A stretch of 64,000 nt of DNA from Nostoc sp. UHCC 0702 (GCA_017164015.1 CP071065.1:3376501-3440500), one strand, 5' to 3'. Shown: positions 47,629 to 56,830, counted from the stretch's first letter. The notes: a model not told the origin generated them from the letters alone. Translations and numbers: made by a program.

Positions 47629-48333
47629 ATGAGAGGGAGTAGTGACCAAAATTTAGTTGTTTTAACACTTTATATTATTGGTGTTTCCTTTGTCTTCAAT
47701 CGCATGGTTGAATCCATTGATGACCGAATAAAATTTGGATTTAACAAAGCCAGTGTTGATGACCAACTAAAAGAACAAAATCTCCAAGACCAAATTGGTA
47801 TTTCTTTTAAATTCGATAACTCACATTCTTTAGGAAATCCAGAGAAAGAATTAAAAGAATTGTCGGTTAGCATTGAGAATAAATCAGACAATATAGCCAT
47901 ATACGTTGACTGGGATAATAGCGCTTTAGTGGTCGATTATAGTAAGCAATCATACCGAGTTATTCGGAAATCACCAGACGTAACCCGCGACTTAGGTGTA
48001 CCACAAGTTTTCAGTGTAATTGCCCCCAAGAAAACACTCTCAGAGACGGTGACAGCCGAAAATATTTTTAAACTAGAGGATAAAATCTACAAACCAAATT
48101 CCCCGTTAATTAATATCACTGCGCTGCAAAAGTCGCAAAAGAAATTGTACAACGACTTTATGAACGAAAGAACAGAGTTGACATTTTCACTACAACTGGT
48201 GATGCGATTATCTGAATTACGTGTCGGTTTAACACCGGGTGCAAATATACCTCCTGTATGCATTATCAATTGTCCCTTCACTGTCAAAAAATTACCCTGG
48301 ACTTACGCCTTACCCTGGAATAAAAAGAAGTAA
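47629..48333 (+). CDS. Hypothetical protein with N-terminal hydrophobic segment
   Basis: I do not recognise a family. The 234-aa protein has one hydrophobic stretch near the N-terminus (LVVLTLYIIGVSFVFNRMV), acting as anchor or uncleaved signal, then a mostly soluble beta-rich domain (VSIENKSDNIAIYVDWDNSALVVDY) and a basic end (LPWNKKK). It follows corA by 63 bases on the same strand and lies 47 bases before rnpB. Confidence 0.6.
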   Translation: MRGSSDQNLVVLTLYIIGVSFVFNRMVESIDDRIKFGFNKASVDDQLKEQNLQDQIGISFKFDNSHSLGNPEKELKELSVSIENKSDNIAIYVDWDNSALVVDYSKQSYRVIRKSPDVTRDLGVPQVFSVIAPKKTLSETVTAENIFKLEDKIYKPNSPLINITALQKSQKKLYNDFMNERTELTFSLQLVMRLSELRVGLTPGANIPPVCIINCPFTVKKLPWTYALPWNKKK

Positions 48334-48380
48334 TCCGTACCATACAGATAATGTCATCCAAGATTACACTGGAATTAGGG

Positions 48381-48811
48381 AGAGAGTAGGCGCAGGCGGT
48401 TGCAGATCAGTCATATAACTGGTTTGAGGAAAGTCCGGGCTCCCGAAAGACCAAACTTGCTGGATAACGTCCAGTGCGAGCGATCGTGAGGATAGTGCCA
48501 CAGAAAGATACCGCCAGGACTGGGGAATAGGGACTGGGGACTGGGGACTGGGGAAGAATTTTCCCAATACCCAATCCTCAATACCCAATCCCCAATCCCT
48601 GGTAAGGGTGCAAAGGTGCGGTAAGAGCGCACCAGCAGCGTCGAGAGGCGCTGGCTCGGTAAACCCCGGTTGGGAGCAAGGCGAAACAGGAACTACGGTT
48701 GGTCTTTTACCAGTTCCTAAAATAGAGCCGCTAGAGGCGTCTGGTGACAGGCGTCCCAGATAGATAACTGCCCTCGCAAGAGAACAGAACCCGGCTTATG
48801 TCCTACTCTCG
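48381..48811 (+). ncRNA. rnpB: RNase P RNA, with an STRR-filled helix
   Basis: The catalytic RNA that trims the 5' ends of tRNA precursors. The 5' strand GAGAGTAGGCG and the 3' end CCTACTCTC pair as helix P1; the conserved GAGGAAAGTCCGGGCTCCC (from about 48424) and ACAGAA and GAGGCGCTGG-type core segments follow. Near 48515-48605 the P12 region is replaced by tandem GGGGACT-type units and, in the other arm, CCCAATCC-type units that can pair to lengthen the helix. STRR-bearing rnpB genes are known from heterocystous cyanobacteria, and this one is a further example. Confidence 0.96.
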
Positions 48812-48970
48812 AACTTTAATTGAGGTATGGAGGTTTGTAGCTTCCTACCTCATTATTTTTTGTACGGATTTTGTCCGATGGCAAATTCATCTCAAGCCAG
48901 AAGTAAAAATTTTCCCAGAAGACATAATGCTTGCAAAAAACAAGCGCAAGAATTTACTTGTGCAAGGTAA

Positions 48971-49076
48971 TATAGCGATTCTCAGTTGAGTGAGGTACAA
49001 GAACCCCACCCCCAACCCCCTAAGCGCTTGCGGGGAGTTGGCTCTGATGTACCTCATGTGATTAAAAAACGCTATA
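48971..49076. mobile_element. MITE-like element with TATAGCG ends
   Basis: TATAGCG (48971-48977) and CGCTATA (49070-49076) form the outer ends; inside, TGAGGTACA and TGTACCTCA (48991-48999, 49048-49056) form a second inverted pair, and a CCCCACCCCC / GGGG-type stem lies in the middle. Size and structure are those of small non-autonomous repeats; no ORF inside. Confidence 0.6.
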
Positions 49077-49783
49077 TATGCTTCCAGGTATATTATTTAT
49101 TAATTTTTCTGGACAAAACTTAATATTTGAATGGTTAAAAATATCGGGTAAGGGGAAAAGAACACGAATTGTCGAGTTCAAAGAGCGATCGCTCCACCTC
49201 AAAGCCTGATCATTGGACTTGCGAACACGAATTGTCAAGTTAAAAGCGCGATCGCTCCACCTCAAAGCCTGATCATTGGACTTGCGAACACGAATTGTCA
49301 AGTTAAAAGCGCGATCGCCCGACCTCAAAGCCTCATCATTCAACTTCCGAACAGGAAAATTGTATTTTGTAACACAAAATGTCGAGTCAAAAGAGCGATC
49401 GCTTTGCATTCCCAATATTAGCTTGACAACAGTTCCAAAAAGTGTGTAAAACTTTAGATGCCTAACGCGGAGATAGAAAAGTACAGGTAATTTTTCGACA
49501 CAATGTTTAGTGTATTTTTGTCAAGATTTTGTACTATAAGTAATATTTTGAACATGTTTTAGAAGCCTAAAATATCGTTAAAATGTACAAAACTTGTACA
49601 TGACAAATTTGTATAAGTAAAAATGCTTGTAAATAGTCAAAATTGTATGTAAACATCAATCAGCTTTATTTAAAAGTTAAGAGTTAGGAGTTAGAAGTTT
49701 TATCTCCCCCTGCTCCCCCGCCCCCCTGCTTTGAAAGCTCCCCTGCACCCCACCTCCCCACCACAAGCGCCCCACTACCCTTG
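49077..49783. other. Repeat-rich gap between rnpB and rnc
   Basis: The gap holds the 63-bp tandem repeat (49160-49410), an AT-rich stretch (49430-49690), and a C-rich heptamer run (about 49706-49775) that adjoins the rnc start. Nothing else is supported. Confidence 0.55.
49160..49410. repeat. 63-bp tandem repeat, three units and a diverged fourth
   Basis: Units start at GAACACG at 49160, 49223 and 49286, and a diverged unit begins at 49349. The period is exactly 63 bp (21 codons), each unit contains a GCGATCGC site, and the frame stays open on the minus strand over all of them, with a 21-residue repeat (RVRKSNDQALRWSDRAFNLT). The associated 117-codon frame (49062-49415) has no clear family or ribosome-binding site, so I list the tract as a repeat only. 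Confidence 0.8.
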
Positions 49784-50503
49784 ATGACACTTGTTTACCC
49801 ACGCCGTCAACGACAGCTCGAAAGTTTAGTCAGAAAGTTAGGTCTGCCACCACAAGCGCCCATCAAATGGCAACTGCTGGATTTGGCGCTGACTCATCCT
49901 ACTGTCTCTGAATCAGCAAATTATGAACAACTAGAATTTGTCGGTGATGCAGTGGTAAGACTGGCGGCGGCTGTTGTGTTGTGGGAAAATTATCCAGATT
50001 GTCAAGTGGGAGATTTTGCAGCCATTCGTTCGGTGTTGGTGAGCGATCGCATTCTCGCCCAACTAGCAAGAGAATATGGTTTAGAATTATACTTACTCGT
50101 AGCTGGTAGTGCTACTAGTGATAAAGTTGGGCAAGAGTCAAGACTAGCAGACGCTTTTGAAGCTGTTTTGGGTGCGCTTTATCTCAGCACTAATAATTTA
50201 GACCTGATTCGCCCTTGGCTCGACTCACATTTCCAACGACTAACAACAGAAATTCGCCTCGACCCCGCTAGACTTAACTACAAAGCTGCCTTGCAAGAAT
50301 GGACTCAGGCACAGTTTAAAGTTTTGCCTGAGTATCGGGTTGTAGAAGTTAATCAAACTAATCGCAATCAAGAGCGTTTCATCGCTGAAGTCTGGCTGCA
50401 CGGTAACAAACTAGGTGAAGGTAAAGGACGCTCAATCAAAACTGCTGAACAAGCCGCCGCTAAAGTAGCTTTTTTAGCAATTTCTAACCAGGGAAGTTCT
50501 TGA
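49784..50503 (+). CDS. rnc: Ribonuclease III
   Basis: A 239-aa double-strand-specific endoribonuclease. The catalytic helix EQLEFVGDAVVRLAAAVVLWE, the second conserved block DAFEAVLGALYLSTN, and a C-terminal dsRBD (NYKAALQEWTQAQFKVLPEY to EGKGRSIKTAEQAAAKVAF) are in the standard order. Mg2+-binding acidic residues lie in the first two. It processes rRNA and other duplex RNAs. The ATG at 49784 (MTLVYPRR) is chosen over a TTG three bases upstream. Confidence 0.93.
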   Translation: MTLVYPRRQRQLESLVRKLGLPPQAPIKWQLLDLALTHPTVSESANYEQLEFVGDAVVRLAAAVVLWENYPDCQVGDFAAIRSVLVSDRILAQLAREYGLELYLLVAGSATSDKVGQESRLADAFEAVLGALYLSTNNLDLIRPWLDSHFQRLTTEIRLDPARLNYKAALQEWTQAQFKVLPEYRVVEVNQTNRNQERFIAEVWLHGNKLGEGKGRSIKTAEQAAAKVAFLAISNQGSS

Positions 50504-50529
50504 GTATTCATATTAAGTTGTATTTAAAA

Positions 50530-50692
50530 ATAGTGGCTTTAAAAGCAGGGGAGCAGGGGAGCAGGGGAGAGGGGGGAACAGAGGGATAATTCTTCACTTT
50601 GCGCCTCCTAACTCTTAACTCCGCGCCTCTTAACTATTGACGATTGATAATTTGCCACTGACTATTGACTATTGACTATTGACTATTGACTA
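50530..50692. repeat. STRR tract before the oxidoreductase gene
   Basis: G-rich GCAGGGGA units (about 50545-50575), TAACTC-type words, and at least four TGACTAT heptamers (about 50655-50690) that end directly at the ATG at 50693, so the gene's usual ribosome-binding site is replaced by repeat. Confidence 0.75.
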
Positions 50693-51847
50693 ATGATTAA
50701 AATCGCGATTATCGGGGTTGGGCGCTGGGGAGTGCATTTACTACGGAATTTTCTAGCACATCCCCAGGTAAGTGTAGTGGCGGTGGTAGATCCACATCCA
50801 GAAAGATTGGCGGCGGTGAAGCAGCAATTTAATTTAGATGAAAATATACTACTAACAACACAGTGGCAAGATTTGCAACAAGTGCCAGGATTGACAGCAG
50901 TGGCGATCGCTACTCCCGCTTCCACCCACTATGCTTTAATTGAGGACGCTCTCAAGCAGGGATACCATGTTTTGGCAGAAAAACCCTTAACCCTCGACCC
51001 AGGAGAATGTCTGGAACTTTGCCAGTTAGCACAGCAACAGCATCTAATACTAATGGTTGACCATACCTACTTATTTCATCCAGCGGTTGAGCAAGGGCAA
51101 ACAGTAGTTAAAGCAGGCAAATTAGGCGACTTACGCTATGGCTACGCCACCCGTACCCATTTAGGCCCAGTGCGGCAAGATGTCGATGCCCTCTGGGACT
51201 TAGCCATTCACGATATTGCTATCTTTAACAACTGGCTAGGCCAAGTACCTGTAAAAGTACAAGCAACAGGTACTATTTGGTTACAGAAGTATTCTCCCTC
51301 ATCTCCCTCATCCCCCTCATCTCCCTCATCTCCCTCATCTCCCTCATCCCCCTCATCTCCCTCATCTCCCTCATCCCCACGGCAGTTGCTCCACTTGGGG
51401 AGACCCCAAGACCGCACTGCCTCATCATCTCAGGGTTTAGCTGATTTAGTCTGGGTGACACTGACATACCCCGATGGTTTTCAAGCATATATTCATTTGT
51501 GCTGGCTGAATCCTGATAAACAACGGCGGCTTGTGGTTGTGGGTAGCCTTGGCAGCTTGATTTTTGATGAAATGTCACCCTCATCACCTTTGACCGTACT
51601 ACATGGTGAGTTTGAAATTCAAAATAATCACTTTCTCCCTGTGAATCAAAAGCGAGAGGTGTTGCAACTGCCAACAGGAGAACCATTGCAGCGAGTTTGC
51701 GATCGCTTTGTCGTTTCTATCCTCTACAATACTCCCCCAGAGATTTCATCGGGCTGGGTAGGCACAGAGTTAGTTCAAATTCTCGCCGCCCTCTCGGTAT
51801 CTCTCAACCAAGGGGGTCAACCTGTTTTTTTAAAAGACCAGGGATAG
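50693..51847 (+). CDS. Gfo/Idh/MocA-family oxidoreductase with a Ser-Pro-Ser repeat insert
   Basis: A 384-aa NAD(P)-dependent oxidoreductase. The nucleotide fold starts IAIIGVGRWGVHLLRNFL; EKPLTLDPGECLEL and HDIAIFNNWLG fit the family's catalytic half. Residues about 201-229 are a run of SPS units coded by a 9-bp repeat (51292-51378), in frame, inserted in the substrate-binding domain near a surface loop. The substrate (a sugar or inositol derivative in the family) is unknown. The ATG is at the end of an STRR array. Confidence 0.85.
   Translation: MIKIAIIGVGRWGVHLLRNFLAHPQVSVVAVVDPHPERLAAVKQQFNLDENILLTTQWQDLQQVPGLTAVAIATPASTHYALIEDALKQGYHVLAEKPLTLDPGECLELCQLAQQQHLILMVDHTYLFHPAVEQGQTVVKAGKLGDLRYGYATRTHLGPVRQDVDALWDLAIHDIAIFNNWLGQVPVKVQATGTIWLQKYSPSSPSSPSSPSSPSSPSSPSSPSSPSSPRQLLHLGRPQDRTASSSQGLADLVWVTLTYPDGFQAYIHLCWLNPDKQRRLVVVGSLGSLIFDEMSPSSPLTVLHGEFEIQNNHFLPVNQKREVLQLPTGEPLQRVCDRFVVSILYNTPPEISSGWVGTELVQILAALSVSLNQGGQPVFLKDQG
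51292..51378 (+). repeat. 9-bp in-frame repeat (CTCCCTCAT type) within the oxidoreductase gene
   Basis: About nine units of CTCCCTCAT / CCCCCTCAT code for consecutive Ser-Pro-Ser tripeptides. The 9-bp period keeps the frame, unlike the 7-bp STRRs found elsewhere. Confidence 0.9.
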
Positions 51848-51898
51848 GGAGCAGGGGAGATGAGGGAGATCAGGGGGATGAGGGAGAAGTTGCAAATA

Positions 51899-52075
51899 AT
51901 ATCATGTCCGTTTAAACACTTATGATATCTGTGGAGGTCGGTAATTGGTAATTGGGAATTGGTAATTGGGAATTGGTAATTGGTAATTGGTTTTGAGTAT
52001 TACCTATTACCCATTAGCCATTACCTATTACCAAGCAAACCGACTATATCGTAAGTAATTAGCCGAACTTGATAT
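51899..52075. mobile_element. MITE copy A, 177 bp, with seven internal heptamers
   Basis: Ends are ATATCATGTCCG (51899-51910) and CCGAACTTGATAT (52063-52075), an imperfect inverted pair. The inside starts TTTAAACACTTATGATATCT, then GGTCGGT followed by seven AATTGGT/AATTGGG units, then a partly complementary run of ATTACCT-type units. It matches the inverted copy at 63638-63800 almost base for base. No ORF inside. Confidence 0.85.
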
Positions 52076-52105
52076 AACTTCTTTTTCCCAGTCCCCAGTC
52101 CCCAT

Positions 52106-54136
52106 TTAACATTTGTAAGTGTTCTCCACAAGCGTTAGCTCAGAATTGTCTCCAGCTAAATCTGTTTTATTAGAACCATAAACCCCAATGGAGTCATCTC
52201 GAAGACTGTCTTCTCGAGGGGTAAGATAAGAATCTTCAGAGGAATCTCCCAGATTTTCTAAACCCTCTTCCTCTCCTGGAGGAGGTAAAGGCGAGATGTC
52301 AATCATAGACAAGGTAATTTTTACTGTCGTGCCTTGATTGAGTCCCGCACTCTCAAGAGTAATGCTACCTCCCATGAGTTCAATTAAGTTCCTAGAAATT
52401 GCCAATCCCAATCCTGTACCCTCAATCTTGCGTGTGGTGCTACCATTCACCATCACAAAGGGGCGAAATAGTTTGTGCTGTTGGGCAGGTTCAATGCCTA
52501 AACCTGTATCTGTGACAGTAATAATTACCTGAGATTTGCCGCTATTGTGTTGAATAGTTGTAGTAATTGTGATATTACCCTCGTCGGTGAATTTAGTGGC
52601 ATTGCCAATTACATTGATGAGTACCTGCCTCAACTTTGCCGCATCTGCCATTACAGAAATCGGCTCATTACCTAGGTCAATTTTTAACTGCAAGCCTTTT
52701 TGTTGAATATTTACTGATTGTAAATTAATGACATCTTGCAGTATTTGCCGCAAATCAATTTGTTCTGTCACTACTGAAAGTTTACCTGCTTCGATTTTGG
52801 AAATATCAAGCAGATCATTAATAATTCCTAGCAAGTGAATCGCTGTTTCATCGGCACGCTTGAGGAATTCCATTTCTTCTTCTCGACTATCACACATGCC
52901 ATCTCGAACTAGACGCACGCAGTTAATAATTATATTTAATGGGTTTCGCAACTCGTGGGAAGTTGTAGCTAAAAACTGACTTTTGATCTGGTTAGCTGAT
53001 TTTGCTTCTTTCCAAGCAATTTCTAGTTCTTCTGCCCAGGCTTTGAGTCTTTCAACCATTTGGTCTAGTGCTTGCGCTAGTTGATTGAATTCTCGGATTT
53101 GGAAGTTGTGAGGAACTGGTTGTGCGGCGTGGTGGCTGTGAATATTTAAAGCATAGTCTCGTAGTTCTTCTACAGGACGTGCAAGGTAAGGAGCCAAATA
53201 AAGCGATGCCAATAAACTCGCACCAATCAAGCCCACTGTTAAAACTATGAGGATGAGTTTTATTTCCTCTAAACCAAACAAAGCATTATCTACACTAGTG
53301 ACAGCTAGAAGTACCCATTTTTGACCCTGCTGGTTTGTAACAGGATTAGCAATAGTTGTATAGCCACAAACTAATTCTTCACCTTCTTCAAAAGATAAAT
53401 TTAGCGAATTATTTTGAGCAGCGATCGCATTTTTGACAATGCTTTGTAGTTGGGAAGCATCTGGGTGTTGTTTGATATTAGTCCCGACTCGCTCTGGCAA
53501 GGGGTGTGCTAAAATCGTGCCGTCCTCGGCAATGACTAACATCGAGCCTGTGAGCGAACCTGGCTGATAATGAGTTTTCTGATAAAGTGCCGACTGAAGA
53601 CTCAAAGTATATTTTAATTGCCCAGTTTGATTGTAGACTGGGGCAGATAAGACCAATTCCAGTTGGTTGTGTGTGTTTCGTTGACCAGTTATTCCTGCTT
53701 TTGGAGGTAATATTGTCTTGACATCAACCCCGTCATTTGGGAAAGATGATCTCAATTCTGTAATGGCTTTGTTACCGCATGTACTAGCAATGATGTCACC
53801 GTTTTGCACATTGGTTAATTGCAGGCATTCAATGTAGGTTGGCAGTTGTTGTGCTAGCTGCGTGAGAAATTGTTGTACTTCCAGAGGCGAACCAGACTGA
53901 ACAACCGTTGTGCGACTGGCAACTAGTAAGCTAGTTCTGAGAGTAGCGATCGCACTGACAATCTTTTCTCCTTTAATAATGGCGCTTTCTGTGAGATTTT
54001 GACCAGCAGTTTTCAATAGACTGGTGCGTGTCTTATTCAAAGCGACAATCTGCCCTACAAATAAAACCGGGAAAAATAGAAGCAAAATTCTTGTAACTAA
54101 AATACGACGAAAGGATGATTGACGCTGCTTAGCCAT
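52106..54136 (-). CDS. Membrane sensor histidine kinase (Cache-HAMP-HisKA-HATPase)
   Basis: A 676-aa membrane kinase. An N-terminal helix (ILLLFFPVLFVGQIVAL), a periplasmic Cache-like domain (about 35-285; YTLSLQSALYQKTHYQPG), a second helix (IKLILIVLTVGLIGASLL), then HAMP. The cytoplasmic part has the H-box FLATTSHELRNPLNIII, the N-box VLINVIGNATKFTDEG, the G1 box TDTGLGIEP and the G2 box GTGLGLAISRNLIELMGG, all complete. The C-terminal 60 residues are acidic and disordered. No response regulator is adjacent. The ATG at 54136 (MAKQRQSSFRR) is preferred over one 16 codons upstream. Confidence 0.92.
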   Translation of the reverse strand: MAKQRQSSFRRILVTRILLLFFPVLFVGQIVALNKTRTSLLKTAGQNLTESAIIKGEKIVSAIATLRTSLLVASRTTVVQSGSPLEVQQFLTQLAQQLPTYIECLQLTNVQNGDIIASTCGNKAITELRSSFPNDGVDVKTILPPKAGITGQRNTHNQLELVLSAPVYNQTGQLKYTLSLQSALYQKTHYQPGSLTGSMLVIAEDGTILAHPLPERVGTNIKQHPDASQLQSIVKNAIAAQNNSLNLSFEEGEELVCGYTTIANPVTNQQGQKWVLLAVTSVDNALFGLEEIKLILIVLTVGLIGASLLASLYLAPYLARPVEELRDYALNIHSHHAAQPVPHNFQIREFNQLAQALDQMVERLKAWAEELEIAWKEAKSANQIKSQFLATTSHELRNPLNIIINCVRLVRDGMCDSREEEMEFLKRADETAIHLLGIINDLLDISKIEAGKLSVVTEQIDLRQILQDVINLQSVNIQQKGLQLKIDLGNEPISVMADAAKLRQVLINVIGNATKFTDEGNITITTTIQHNSGKSQVIITVTDTGLGIEPAQQHKLFRPFVMVNGSTTRKIEGTGLGLAISRNLIELMGGSITLESAGLNQGTTVKITLSMIDISPLPPPGEEEGLENLGDSSEDSYLTPREDSLRDDSIGVYGSNKTDLAGDNSELTLVENTYKC

Positions 54137-54184
54137 CGCTTGTCTCACTTCGCATCTGCAAACCACAACAGCAACGATATGCAA

Positions 54185-54426
54185 TTAGACCAGAGAAAGG
54201 AGACATTTTATGAAGTTATAAAAACTTTGTTATTAGCCCCTGACAATATCAAGTATTTATAACGTGAAAAGAAACATGCTATACCAAAACTCGTGTAGTG
54301 TAGATATGAAAGTGACTTTTGTTGCATACAGATACAGTTATGAACTTGGTAAACGTGAGCTTGCAGGCATAGATTTTTGAGATCGACACACTAGCAAAGA
54401 AATATCCAGACTATCAAACCAACCTA
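54185..54426. other. Divergent promoter gap
   Basis: The kinase (-) and the RibD-like gene (+) diverge from these bases, which should hold both promoters. No operator was recognised. Confidence 0.45.
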
Positions 54427-55179
54427 ATGGTGCAACATCGTCCTCACACCACAGTAGTTTTGGCAATGAGTGCAGATGGCAAGATAGCAGATTTCAGGCG
54501 ATCGCCTGCTCGGTTTGGCTCAGGGGCTGATAAAGCACACCTAGAAAAACAAATCGCTGCCTCTGATGCCGTTTTGTTCGGTGCTGGCACTCTTCGTGCC
54601 TACGGTACTACACTTACCGTATCACAACCAATTCTGCTGCAACATCGAATACAGAAGGGCAAGCCTACCCAACCGGTTCATATAGTCATTTCACACTCTG
54701 CTGATCTCAATCCGGAAATTAACTTTTTTCGGCAACCAATCAAACGCTGGTTGCTCACGACAACAGCGGGGGCAATCTCTTGGCAAAAGCGCTTAGACCA
54801 AAAAAAAGCCCTACACCTGACAAATTTGGGAACTAAAGACCAAGAGTATCCTCCAGAATTTGAACAGATTTTAGTTTTTGAAACACCAATAGGGACAATT
54901 GATACTCTAGCTGCTTTGGAACACTTGGCATCTCTAGATATAACACGCCTAGCAGTTTTGGGTGGTGGCGAATTAGTAGCTTTTATGCTGGAATCAGATT
55001 TAATAGATGAACTATGGCTTACCGTCTGTCCGCTGATTTTGGGTGGTGCAACAGCACCAACACCAGTAGAGGGTAAAGGATTTTTATCTCAACTAGCTCC
55101 CAAATTAGAACTTTTGGAAGTTCAAACAGTCGAGCAGGAAGTATTTTTGCACTATCGCCTGCAACGACCAGCAGATTAG
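54427..55179 (+). CDS. RibD C-terminal-type reductase
   Basis: A 250-aa stand-alone protein with the dihydrofolate-reductase-like RibD reductase fold: TTVVLAMSADGKIAD, AVLFGAGTLRAYG, and a C-terminal VLGGGELVAFMLESDLIDELWLTV with VCPLILGG. In riboflavin synthesis this domain reduces the ribosylamino-pyrimidine with NADPH. The deaminase half of bifunctional RibD is missing, which is common for cyanobacteria where it is encoded separately. Other reductases of this fold act on unrelated substrates, so the pathway is likely but not certain. Confidence 0.8.
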   Translation: MVQHRPHTTVVLAMSADGKIADFRRSPARFGSGADKAHLEKQIAASDAVLFGAGTLRAYGTTLTVSQPILLQHRIQKGKPTQPVHIVISHSADLNPEINFFRQPIKRWLLTTTAGAISWQKRLDQKKALHLTNLGTKDQEYPPEFEQILVFETPIGTIDTLAALEHLASLDITRLAVLGGGELVAFMLESDLIDELWLTVCPLILGGATAPTPVEGKGFLSQLAPKLELLEVQTVEQEVFLHYRLQRPAD

Positions 55180-55267
55180 ATTACCTTAAATTGGGAATGG
55201 GGAATTGGGCATTAGTCATTTTCTCCCCCTGCTCCCCCTGCTCCCCTGCTCCCCTAGCCCCCCTGAC

Positions 55268-56446
55268 ATGGAACAACTCAAGCCTCGCTATTCTATTGTT
55301 TGGATCAATAAAATCGCCGAAGTACCCCTTCAGGCCTGGGATGCTTTGGCAGTGCCACTCAAAACTCCCTTTTTAGAGTGGCGGTGGCTGAACCATCTGG
55401 AAACTTCTCACAGTGCTACGGCTAAAACTGGCTGGTTGCCAAATCACTTGACGCTGTGGCGCGACAGAACACTGATTGCAGCAGCCCCACTCTACTTGAA
55501 AGGACATAGCCAAGGTGAATTTGTATTCGATCACCAGTGGGCAGAGTTAAGCGATCGCATCGGTGTAGAATACTATCCTAAACTGCTGGGGATGGCACCA
55601 TTTACCCCTGCTGAAGGCTATCGCTTTTTAGTTGCCCCTGGAGAAGATGAAGAGGAAATTACAGCGATGATGCTGCACGAAATTGACAGTTTCTGCAACA
55701 AAAATCGCATTTCTGGCTGTCATTTTCTCTATGTTGATCCCGAATGGCGACCAATGTTGGAACGGCAAGGTTTTACAGCTTGGTTACACCACAGTTATAT
55801 CTGGGAAAATGTCGGATTTAAAACTTTTGATGATTATTTAACACTATTCAATGCTAACCAGCGCCGTAATATTAAACGAGAACGCAAAGCAGTAGAAAAG
55901 GTGGGTTTACGACTACAACCGCTCACTGGTGATGAAATTCCTAAAAATTTGTTTTCTTTGATGTATCAGTTCTACGCTGATACTTGTGATAAGTTCGGCT
56001 GGTGGGGTAGCAAGTACTTAACAAAGCGGTTTTTTGAACAGCTACACAGCGATTATCGCCATCGGGTGGTATTTTTCGCCGCATATCATGAGCAAGATGA
56101 ACGTCAACCTGTTGGTATGTCTTTTTGTTTATTTAAGGGTGATCAATTATATGGGCGATATTGGGGTAGTTTCCAAGAAATAGATTGCTTGCATTTTGAT
56201 GCTTGCTATTATGCACCGATTGAGTGGGCGATCGCTAATGGCATCCAAATTTTTGACCCAGGTGCAGGTGGACGCCATAAAAAGCGTCGTGGTTTTCCGG
56301 CTATGCCTAATCACAGTCTGCACCGCTTTTATAATAATCGTTTAGGGCAGATCTTACGTCCTTATATCAAGGAAGTCAATCAACTCGAACAGCAGGAAAT
56401 AGATGCGATTAATGCAGAGTTGCCCTTTAGTCAAAAACAAAGTTAA
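55268..56446 (+). CDS. FemAB-like GNAT-fold acyltransferase
   Basis: A 392-aa protein with two GNAT-like halves: an N-terminal part (LTLWRDRTLIAAAPLYLKG), then LFNANQRRNIKRERKAVEK, QFYADTCDKFGWWGSKYL and GAGGRHKKRRGFPAMPNH. It matches the FemAB-like family (a group of peptidoglycan-related or uncharacterised N-acyltransferases). Its acceptor is unknown. The ATG at 55268 follows a C-rich heptamer array that runs up to it (about 55222-55262). The gene ends at a strong terminator (56476-56504). Confidence 0.8.
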   Translation: MEQLKPRYSIVWINKIAEVPLQAWDALAVPLKTPFLEWRWLNHLETSHSATAKTGWLPNHLTLWRDRTLIAAAPLYLKGHSQGEFVFDHQWAELSDRIGVEYYPKLLGMAPFTPAEGYRFLVAPGEDEEEITAMMLHEIDSFCNKNRISGCHFLYVDPEWRPMLERQGFTAWLHHSYIWENVGFKTFDDYLTLFNANQRRNIKRERKAVEKVGLRLQPLTGDEIPKNLFSLMYQFYADTCDKFGWWGSKYLTKRFFEQLHSDYRHRVVFFAAYHEQDERQPVGMSFCLFKGDQLYGRYWGSFQEIDCLHFDACYYAPIEWAIANGIQIFDPGAGGRHKKRRGFPAMPNHSLHRFYNNRLGQILRPYIKEVNQLEQQEIDAINAELPFSQKQS

Positions 56447-56475
56447 AGGTCAATAATTGCTATTTTTATGATAAG

Positions 56476-56504
56476 ATGCCGAACAAATCTCTTTTGTTCG
56501 GCAT
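56476..56504 (+). terminator. Hairpin terminator after the FemAB-like gene
   Basis: ATGCCGAACAAA (56476-56487) pairs perfectly with TTTGTTCGGCAT (56493-56504) over a 5-base loop, 30 bases after the stop codon. Confidence 0.8.
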
Positions 56505-56531
56505 TCAAAACTGTTTATCGAATTGTAAGAT

Positions 56532-56789
56532 AACGTGAGTTCGACAAGTGCTGTTTTGACCTCTCCCCCAGCCCCTCTCCTTCTAGGAGAGGGGAGTAAA
56601 ACCCTTATTTTTCGTTACTCCTCCCTCGCCTTTTAGGAGAGGGAGGTCGGGAGGGAGAGGTTCATCGAACTCACGTAATTTTAAGACTTCTGTGTACACC
56701 GTAGCTCCTTTTAGGAGAGGGAGGTCGGGGGGCTTAGGGGCCCCCACGATAGTGGAGTTGGGGGGAAAGAGGTTCATCGAACTCACGTT
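56532..56789. mobile_element. Composite MITE with AACGTGAGTTCGA ends
   Basis: The left end AACGTGAGTTCGA (56532-56544) has two complementary right ends: TCGAACTCACGT (56665-56676) and TCGAACTCACGTT (56777-56789). The tract therefore looks like one element with a second, partial copy fused behind it. The interior is CTCTCC / GGAGAGG stems as in the element at 18028-18183. Confidence 0.7.
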
Positions 56790-56830
56790 GAAATGAAACT
56801 GAAGTGCGATCGCGATTTATACTACCCAAA

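Noticed and set aside
49062..49415. 117-codon frame over the 63-bp tandem repeat as a gene
   Set aside because: Length comes mainly from the repeat period; no start signal or family. Kept as a repeat and reported as a finding.
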